Assembly: GCF_000585995.1 (NCBI RefSeq)
Contig: NZ_CP007410.1
Location: 5,545,430-5,609,429 of the forward strand
Length of the DNA stretch: 64,000 nt
Source of the DNA: Pseudomonas brassicacearum
GTDB lineage: Bacteria; Pseudomonadota; Gammaproteobacteria; Pseudomonadales; Pseudomonadaceae
Reading direction: 5' to 3'
Within the stretch, counting starts at the first letter, position 1. Each line of letters starts with the position of its first letter. A model generated the notes under the pieces. The model ran no database searches. It was not told where the DNA came from and saw only the letters and a list, made by a program, of their open reading frames with translations. Positions 58,197-64,000 of this stretch are shown piece after piece. The translations under genes were made by a program, and so were the position numbers.

Positions 58197-58243
58197 GCGT
58201 CATTACATTGCAGATTCGCCTGGAGTCGGCTGGAAAAACCTCG

Positions 58244-60406
58244 TTAACCCCTTTTGACTTTAAAGCGACCCAGCACACGCTGCATCAGTGAGGCCCGCTC
58301 CGAAAGGTCCTTGGCCGCCACCGCGCACTCTTGCGAGTTGGACTGGTTTTTCTGCGTTACTTCATCGATCTGTTCCAAGCCGATGCTGGCCTGCTGCAAA
58401 CCGGAAGCCTGCTCGCTCGAGGCCTGGTAGATCAGCGAAACCAGGTTGGAAACCGCGCTGGTTCCATTGACGATGTTTTTCAACGATTCGGCGGTCCGGC
58501 CCGCGATGATCATGCCGCGCTGGGTCTTGCTTGAGGAGTCGGCGATCAACGCGGCTGTCTGCTGGGCGGCTTCGGCGCTGCGGGCGGCCAGGCTACGCAC
58601 TTCATCGGCGACCACGGCAAAACCGCGCCCAAGCTCACCGGCCCGGGCCGCTTCGATGGCCGCGTTCAGGGCCAGCAGGTTGGTTTGTGCGGCAATGTTA
58701 TCGATGGTGGTGATGATCGCGGTGATGTCCTTGCCCGAATTGTCGATTTCGGCCATGGCGGCAATCAGCTCACTCATCAGTTTGTCGCTTTCCCCCGCAT
58801 CGGCGCGCGAGGCTTGGGATTGCTCATCGGCTTTCTTGGCGTTGGCGGCGTTGTCCCGGGTCTGCGCGGCCATTTGTGTCATCACCGCGCTGATCTCGGT
58901 GATGGACGAGGCAGAGTTGGACGCGCCATCGGACAATGACTGGCTCAGATCGGTGACCTGCGCCGAGCTGCCGGTGATCTGGGTGGCGCTGGTCTGGACC
59001 TCGGAAATCAGCTGGTTCAGGTTACTGACCATCTTCTCCAATGACTTGCCAAGGGTATCGTGGGGCGAAGACAAGCGGACCTCCAGGTCCAGATCCCCTT
59101 CGGAAATACGCTCGGCCACCCTGACCTGCCGTTGCAGGCTTTCAGACATGTCGTTGAGCGCCACAGACAGTTGCCCGACTTCATCCTCGGATTTCTGCAC
59201 CAGGCGCCGAGAGAAATCCCCCAGGCTGATGTTGGCGGCCAAGGCCGCAGCCTCGCGAATCGGCCCGACGATTTTCGCGGCGGCAAACCACAGGGCGGCC
59301 AGGGCCAGCAGCGAAATACCTAGCCCTACCGACACTTGCCAGATGCTGTTGCTGATACTGCGCGCCTGCAGCTCCTGCTCCAGGGCAATGGCCTGGGCCA
59401 TCACCACGGCCTTGGGCAAGCGAATCAGCACCGCCCAGGGCTTGCCTGTGCGACCGAGTGCAATGGGCATCAGCACTTCGATATTCTGTGTTTGTGGATT
59501 GAGCAGGCCGTCACCACGACCGCCCTGGATATCGCCGAGGACTTTTTCCCAAGAGTCAGGCAACAAAGCCTTGATGGATTGGCCAATCAGGTCAGTGCGC
59601 TGGCTATCCGCGACCACCAGCCCCTGGTTACTCAAGATCGAAACCGAGCCCTTGCCACCGTAGAGATCGGCCGACATCTGCTCACTGAGCTTCTGGATGA
59701 AGGCGATATCGAAGTCCGCCCCGACCACACCGTAGAACTTGCCGTTGGCCACGATGGGCACGGACAAGGTGGTCAGCCAGACGTTTTTACCCTGGACCAC
59801 GTATGGAATAGGGTCCAGCACACTTTCCTTAAGGGTGTCCCGTGGGCCGCTGTACCAACCGCCTTTGGGCACACCATTGGGGTGACGGTCCAGGGAGTCG
59901 TACTCGACCAACGGCTGCACCGCGACATGGCCACCGGCGCTGCGTGTCCAGTAAGGCGTGAAACGTCCTGTCAGCGGATTATTGCCATCTTGAGCATTAC
60001 GGAACGCGAGATCCTGTCCGTCCAGCGCATCCGGTTCCCAGCAGGAATAGCTGCCGTTGAAGTCGGGGTTGTCCTTGAGGACGCTGAGCAACACGGTGTT
60101 GATCTGTTCACGCCCCAATGCCAGAGGGCTTTGCGCAGCCTTGCTGGCGGCAAAGGCATTGGCCATGGTGCGGGCGGCGTCCAGCGCATTCTGCAGCTTG
60201 GCCTGGATAGCATTGGCCCGGGACTCGGCCAGGTTCTGGATTTCCCGGATCGTTGATTTTTCTACCAGCGCGCTGACTTCGGTCGCGACATATTGCTCGT
60301 TAGCCCGAGCAGTGAAGAGCCCGTAGACAACCAGGCTGATGGATGAAATAAACAGGCAAATGCCTGCCGTGACACAAATGCGTGCCTGCAATGATTTGAA
60401 CTTCAT
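58244..60406 (-). CDS. Methyl-accepting chemotaxis protein (dCache type)
   Basis: 720 residues. TM1 (about 10-30), a periplasmic double-Cache domain (about 35-335) with [22 protein letters not shown] and [15 protein letters not shown]2 (about 365-385), HAMP, then the signalling domain with [20 protein letters not shown]. The Cache pieces resemble those of the receptor at 3230 (SxWEPxAxD, GRFxPxW), and both proteins start MKFKS, so the two are paralogues. Ligand unknown. It reads toward the KaiC-like operon but is separated from it by a terminator. Confidence 0.92.
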   Translation of the reverse strand: MKFKSLQARICVTAGICLFISSISLVVYGLFTARANEQYVATEVSALVEKSTIREIQNLAESRANAIQAKLQNALDAARTMANAFAASKAAQSPLALGREQINTVLLSVLKDNPDFNGSYSCWEPDALDGQDLAFRNAQDGNNPLTGRFTPYWTRSAGGHVAVQPLVEYDSLDRHPNGVPKGGWYSGPRDTLKESVLDPIPYVVQGKNVWLTTLSVPIVANGKFYGVVGADFDIAFIQKLSEQMSADLYGGKGSVSILSNQGLVVADSQRTDLIGQSIKALLPDSWEKVLGDIQGGRGDGLLNPQTQNIEVLMPIALGRTGKPWAVLIRLPKAVVMAQAIALEQELQARSISNSIWQVSVGLGISLLALAALWFAAAKIVGPIREAAALAANISLGDFSRRLVQKSEDEVGQLSVALNDMSESLQRQVRVAERISEGDLDLEVRLSSPHDTLGKSLEKMVSNLNQLISEVQTSATQITGSSAQVTDLSQSLSDGASNSASSITEISAVMTQMAAQTRDNAANAKKADEQSQASRADAGESDKLMSELIAAMAEIDNSGKDITAIITTIDNIAAQTNLLALNAAIEAARAGELGRGFAVVADEVRSLAARSAEAAQQTAALIADSSSKTQRGMIIAGRTAESLKNIVNGTSAVSNLVSLIYQASSEQASGLQQASIGLEQIDEVTQKNQSNSQECAVAAKDLSERASLMQRVLGRFKVKRG

Positions 60407-60855
60407 ATCATCCCCTGCCTGATTCTATTTATTGCCAACGTTAAAGACGACGGCCTCTAACTTTTGCACGACGCGGCGAATAACAATCACTCATGGCTGT
60501 TTACGCTGCCCACAAGACAATCGCCTTGAAAGGCACGGCGATACAGCTGCTTTATAAGTATTTGAAACGTGGCAGGTGGGGCGTAAATCCACTCTATTTG
60601 CCTGAAAAGCAGATAGAGGTATTCAAATCAAGAACCGAGGGCCTTAGGTGCCAGAGCAATAAGGGCGATAGGTGGAAAGAATGCGCGATCCCTGCTTTTC
60701 CAGCAACCATGGAGGTCACTCTTGAATAACGTCGCAGAATCCATTCAGACCAATAACCACAACAGCAAATTAACACGGTCGAGTTTTATACAAAATCGAA
60801 CTTAGGAGTTATACAAAACAGTACTTTGGTCGTAATCAACGAGCGAACGCCCAGG
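60407..60855 (+). other. Gene-free interval with TTATACAAAA direct repeats
   Basis: AT-rich compared with its surroundings. A 78-codon frame at 60493-60729 has no protein-like character. Two direct repeats TTATACAAAA (60786-60795 and 60809-60818) are 23 bases apart start to start, about two helical turns, and could be a regulator site or promoter parts. No other structure seen. Confidence 0.5.
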
Positions 60856-60884
60856 AAAAAGCCGCGATTCAACGCGGCTTTTTT
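60856..60884. terminator. Bidirectional rho-independent terminator after fsr
   Basis: AAAAAGCCGCG and CGCGGCTTTTTT around the loop ATTCAA; T runs on both strands. It lies 29 bases past the stop of the leftward exporter gene. Confidence 0.9.
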
Positions 60885-60912
60885 GCGGCCGATGATTAGG
60901 CGTCGCTGCGGT

Positions 60913-62130
60913 TCAGGCTTTTTTAGTCCTCGGCAGGAAAATCGCCAATACCCCTAACAACGGCAGGAACGAGCACAACCAATACACGTACTCGATGCCA
61001 CGAATGTCCGCCAGATGCCCCAGCAGCGCGGCGCCAATCCCGCCGAAACCGAACATCAGGCCAAAGAACACCCCGGCGATCATCCCGACATTGCCCGGCA
61101 CCAGTTCCTGGGCATACACCACGATGGCCGAGAACGCCGAGGCCAGGATGAAGCCGATCACCACGCTGAGGATGCTGGTCCACAGCAGGTCGACGTGAGG
61201 CAGGATCAGGGTGAACGGCGCCACGCCGAGGATCGAGAACCAGATCACCGCCTTGCGTCCGATCCGGTCACCGATCGGACCGCCAAAGAACGTCCCCGCC
61301 GCCACCGCGCCGAGGAACAGGAACAGGTGCAACTGCGAGGAGGCCACTGTCAGGTCGAATTTTTCGATCAGGTAGAAGGTGAAGTAACTGGTGAAACTGG
61401 CCATGTAGAAATACTTGGAGAACACCAGCAGCCCCAACACCACCAGCGCACTCAAGACCCGGCCCTTGGACAAACCGTGGGTGGCCGCCTGGCCTTGCTT
61501 GAGCTTGAACAGGTTCAGGTGGTTGGCGTACCAACGGCTGATGCGGTACAGCACGAACAACGCAAACAGGGCGAACAACCCGAACCAGGCCACATTGCCC
61601 TGCCCGTAGGGAATGATGATCGCGGCCGCCAGCAGCGGGCCGAAGGCCGAACCGGCATTACCGCCGACCTGGAACGTCGATTGCGCCAACCCATAACGAC
61701 CGCCCGAGGCCAGTCGCGCGACTCGCGAGGCTTCCGGGTGAAAAGTCGACGAGCCGATGCCGATCAACGCGGCGGCCAGCAGGATCAAGGTAAAACTGCC
61801 GACCATGGACATCATCACGATGCCGATCAGCGTGCATACCGTCCCAGCCGGCAGCAACCAGGGCTTGGGATGTCGATCCGTGTGGTAACCGACCCAGGGT
61901 TGCAGCACAGAGGCCGTCAGTTGGAAGGTCAGCGTGATCAGGCCAACCTGGGTAAAGGTCAGGCCATAACTGTCCTTGAGCATCGGGTAAATGGACGGCA
62001 GCACCGCTTGAATCAGGTCGTTGATCAAATGTGCCAGCGCCACGGCACCGATAATGCGCATGACCAACGGGCTGCTTTGGGGCGTGGCGGGGACCGCCGT
62101 CGTATCGGCGTGGGTATTGCTGATAGCCAT
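60913..62130 (-). CDS. fsr: MFS exporter, fosmidomycin-resistance (Fsr) type
   Basis: 405 residues, 12 membrane helices. The pattern HLINDLIQAVLPSIYPML near the N-terminus, DRHPKPWLLPAG after helix 2, and SSTFHPEASRVARLASGGR are characteristic of the Fsr branch. E. coli Fsr exports fosmidomycin; natural substrates are unclear. ATG 62130 follows GGAAACTCCC; ATG 62142 is the alternative. Confidence 0.88.
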   Translation of the reverse strand: MAISNTHADTTAVPATPQSSPLVMRIIGAVALAHLINDLIQAVLPSIYPMLKDSYGLTFTQVGLITLTFQLTASVLQPWVGYHTDRHPKPWLLPAGTVCTLIGIVMMSMVGSFTLILLAAALIGIGSSTFHPEASRVARLASGGRYGLAQSTFQVGGNAGSAFGPLLAAAIIIPYGQGNVAWFGLFALFALFVLYRISRWYANHLNLFKLKQGQAATHGLSKGRVLSALVVLGLLVFSKYFYMASFTSYFTFYLIEKFDLTVASSQLHLFLFLGAVAAGTFFGGPIGDRIGRKAVIWFSILGVAPFTLILPHVDLLWTSILSVVIGFILASAFSAIVVYAQELVPGNVGMIAGVFFGLMFGFGGIGAALLGHLADIRGIEYVYWLCSFLPLLGVLAIFLPRTKKA

Positions 62131-62461
62131 GGGAGTTTCCATACAGCAGATGGGTGCACACGGGCAGGTTCATCAATGTGCCATTTTTCGGTGCAGCAAG
62201 GCTATCCCCTTAGCTTGCTATCGACCTTAAAAAATTGTCGCCCAACAAGGTGATAGCGCAAAGCCATGGTCTGAATCTTGCCTTGTTTGTCGTCTAGAAC
62301 GCGGCCCCTTACAAAGGGGACCGAGAATGGGAAGTTTCGCTACACAGCTGGCCTACAGAGCCGGCCAGGACAAACTTTCGAGGCCTTTTAAAAGGGCACC
62401 TGTTTCGGCACTGTGTCGAAACGCACAATATTAGTGCGAGGGTGTTCAGGGGAGTATGGGC
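62131..62461 (+). other. Divergent promoter region between fsr and a chemoreceptor gene
   Basis: About 330 bases with no gene. It must hold promoters for both directions. A small hairpin is visible at about 62375-62390 (AGGCCTTTTAAAAGGGC). No recognised operator or riboswitch was found. Confidence 0.45.
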
Positions 62462-64000
62462 ATGCAGGCTTTTCTATCACCGGGAATCGGATTGCTGGGA
62501 CGTTTCGGCTTCGCCCGTAAATTCCAGTTGTTATTCCTGCTTTTCATCCTGCCGCTCATGGGCAGCCTATGGCTCATTGGCCAGGACTATCGCGACAAGC
62601 TCAGCCTGATTTCCGGGGAACGCGCTGGCGTGCGCCAGTTGCTGGCCCTGGATAACCTGGACAACCTGCTCACCGCCCAGCGCAACCGTGCGGCCCGTTG
62701 GCGCGCCACGGAAACCAATCGCCAGCCAACGCCCGCGACGCTGTCGGCGATGGCGGCTTTCGATGCCGTGCAACCGGCCCTCAACCAGGCCGCCAATGAC
62801 CTGGGCGCCACCTTGCAAACCGAAGGTGCCGAAGCCGATACCCTCGCCCGCTATCAAACCCTGCAGACCAGCCTCAATGGCCTGGACTCAAAAAGCCTGG
62901 GCGCCGTGGGCTGGTGGCCAGACGGTTATGACCGTTTCACCGCCGCCCTGAGCGCGCTGCAAGCCTTGCGCGAACAGATCGTCATGGACAATCGCCTGAC
63001 CCTCGCTTCCTGGCTGGAAACCTACCTGCTGACCCAGATATCCACCCAGCAGACGCCGGACCTGATCGAACGGGTTGGCCGCCTGGCCAGTGTCGGCCAG
63101 GCCTCCGTAGTGTCGGGTCAGTTCACCCTGCAGAGCCGCCTGCAATTGCGAGACCTGCGCAGCCGTATTGGTGATGCCCGGGATCAACTGGTCAAGACCG
63201 GCGCCCTGCTGAAAACGCGTCTGCCCAATGAACTGCAAACCTGGGCCGGGCAATTCCAAGACAGCCTCGATCATCTGGATGCCGGCCTTAAAGTGCTGGA
63301 TGACGGCGTGTTCGGCGGCTCCATCAATCTCAAGCCGCAAGATTTCGAAACCCACCTCGATGCCCTCCTGAGCAACCTGGCCACGCTGCGCCAACAATCC
63401 CTGGTGGCCTTGGATACACGACTGGACCACTACCACGGCTCGGCGATCCGCCAGTTCACGCTGGTGGCGACGGTGCTCGGCTGCCTGGTATTGGCCGCGC
63501 TGTACCTCTTTATCTGCCTGCAAGCGTCCATCCGCCGCAGCGCCAGCGGCATCACTCTGCTGGCCGAGGCCTTGCGGGACGGGAACCTGAGCTTGCAAGT
63601 GCCGGTTCATGGGCGTGACGAGCTGGCGGCCATCAGTACCGCCCTCAATGTCGCCGTGGTGCAGTTGCGCAACAGCCTGCTGGGGGTGGACCACGAAACG
63701 TTGCAACTGAGCAATGCCGTGCGCACCCTCAATACGCATTCCAATGGCGCCCTGGGCGAGGTCGAAGCGCAGCAGATGCAGATCAGCCAGATCGCGGCCG
63801 CCGCAACGCAACTGGCCGCTACGTCTCAAGGTGTGGCAAGAAGCTGCGAACAGGCATCCGACAGCGCCCAGCAAACCCGGCGCATCGCCGCCGACAGCAG
63901 CCGCGATAGCCAGCGCACCACGGCGAGCATCCAGCAGCTCAACCAGCGTCTCAACGAGACCGCCGCCGCACTGGGCCGGGTCAGCGAACAGGGGCAGCAA
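62462..64000 (+). CDS. Methyl-accepting chemotaxis protein, N-terminal part (partial)
   Basis: 513 codons up to the window edge, frame still open. ATG 62462 follows AGGGGAG at 7 bases; ATG 62456 is too close to it. TM1 (FQLLFLLFILPLMGSLWLI, about 22-40) is followed by a long, all-helical Gln/Leu-rich periplasmic domain (about 45-320), TM2 (FTLVATVLGCLVLAALYLFI, about 331-352), HAMP, and the start of the signalling coiled coil (ISQIAAAATQLAATSQGVAR). Unlike the two other receptors here, the sensor is a helical bundle, not Cache. Confidence 0.88.
   Translation, partial: MQAFLSPGIGLLGRFGFARKFQLLFLLFILPLMGSLWLIGQDYRDKLSLISGERAGVRQLLALDNLDNLLTAQRNRAARWRATETNRQPTPATLSAMAAFDAVQPALNQAANDLGATLQTEGAEADTLARYQTLQTSLNGLDSKSLGAVGWWPDGYDRFTAALSALQALREQIVMDNRLTLASWLETYLLTQISTQQTPDLIERVGRLASVGQASVVSGQFTLQSRLQLRDLRSRIGDARDQLVKTGALLKTRLPNELQTWAGQFQDSLDHLDAGLKVLDDGVFGGSINLKPQDFETHLDALLSNLATLRQQSLVALDTRLDHYHGSAIRQFTLVATVLGCLVLAALYLFICLQASIRRSASGITLLAEALRDGNLSLQVPVHGRDELAAISTALNVAVVQLRNSLLGVDHETLQLSNAVRTLNTHSNGALGEVEAQQMQISQIAAAATQLAATSQGVARSCEQASDSAQQTRRIAADSSRDSQRTTASIQQLNQRLNETAAALGRVSEQGQQ

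Noticed and set aside
60493..60729. 78-codon plus-strand frame between the chemoreceptor and fsr
   Set aside because: No ribosome site, irregular composition and no family resemblance; left as gene-free sequence.

Overview
The window reads as chromosomal DNA of a Pseudomonas, most likely of the P. fluorescens group. The grounds are high-GC coding sequence, abundant short GC-rich REP hairpins of the type with core CGCGAGCAAGCTCGCTCCCAC, and long gene-order blocks that match, from memory of that genome, the P. aeruginosa PA4640-PA4673 neighbourhood (mqoB, PA4642, hpt, upp, uraA, hemH, phr, pagL, murI, moeB, prmC, prfA, hemA, PA4667, lolB, ispE, tRNA-Gln, prs, rplY, pth, ychF). No database search was run; family calls come from reading the translations.

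Layout. 1-8.5 kb holds the end of a hydroxyacid dehydrogenase, rsmC, a Mn-exporter-type GDT1 gene behind a yybP-ykoY riboswitch, an M48 lipoprotein protease, a chemoreceptor, a YedK/HMCES protein, two tiny genes and an acyltransferase. 8.98-9.72 kb is a 740-bp palindromic element with a hexanucleotide tandem array at its centre. 9.8-19.2 kb is housekeeping: YajG lipoprotein, mqo, PA4642-like gene, SulP transporter, hpt, upp and uraA. 19.4-27.2 kb carries hemH and a probable light-response cluster: FAD oxidoreductase, YbgA-like protein, MerR/class II LitR-like regulator, photolyase and a degenerate SDR. TTGTACA/TGTACAA inverted repeats precede two of its transcription units. 27.4-39.9 kb holds pagL, murI, and the heme/translation and lipoprotein/isoprenoid operons through ychF.

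40-46.9 kb looks like an accessory region. It holds an MFS transporter, a large delta-60/RTX protein with an internally duplicated C-terminus, and a second copy of the palindromic element. That copy is split by a complete 1,259-bp IS481-family insertion sequence with a 9-bp target duplication. An uncharacterised Gly-rich protein and a DUF3592 membrane protein follow. 47-50.2 kb is a cobalamin riboswitch driving a three-gene B12-type ABC importer. Next come an OsmC-YcaO fusion and cobalamin-independent metE. 55-58 kb is a three-gene operon (all-helical protein, KaiC-like double ATPase, soluble histidine kinase) followed by a chemoreceptor. The window ends with an Fsr-type exporter and the start of another chemoreceptor.

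Regulatory RNAs tie several units to their ligands: Mn2+ for the GDT1 gene and adenosylcobalamin for the importer. The least-explained pieces are the KaiC-like operon, which lacks the clock phosphosites, the LitR-type operators with two different spacings, the delta-60/RTX protein, and the two palindromic elements.
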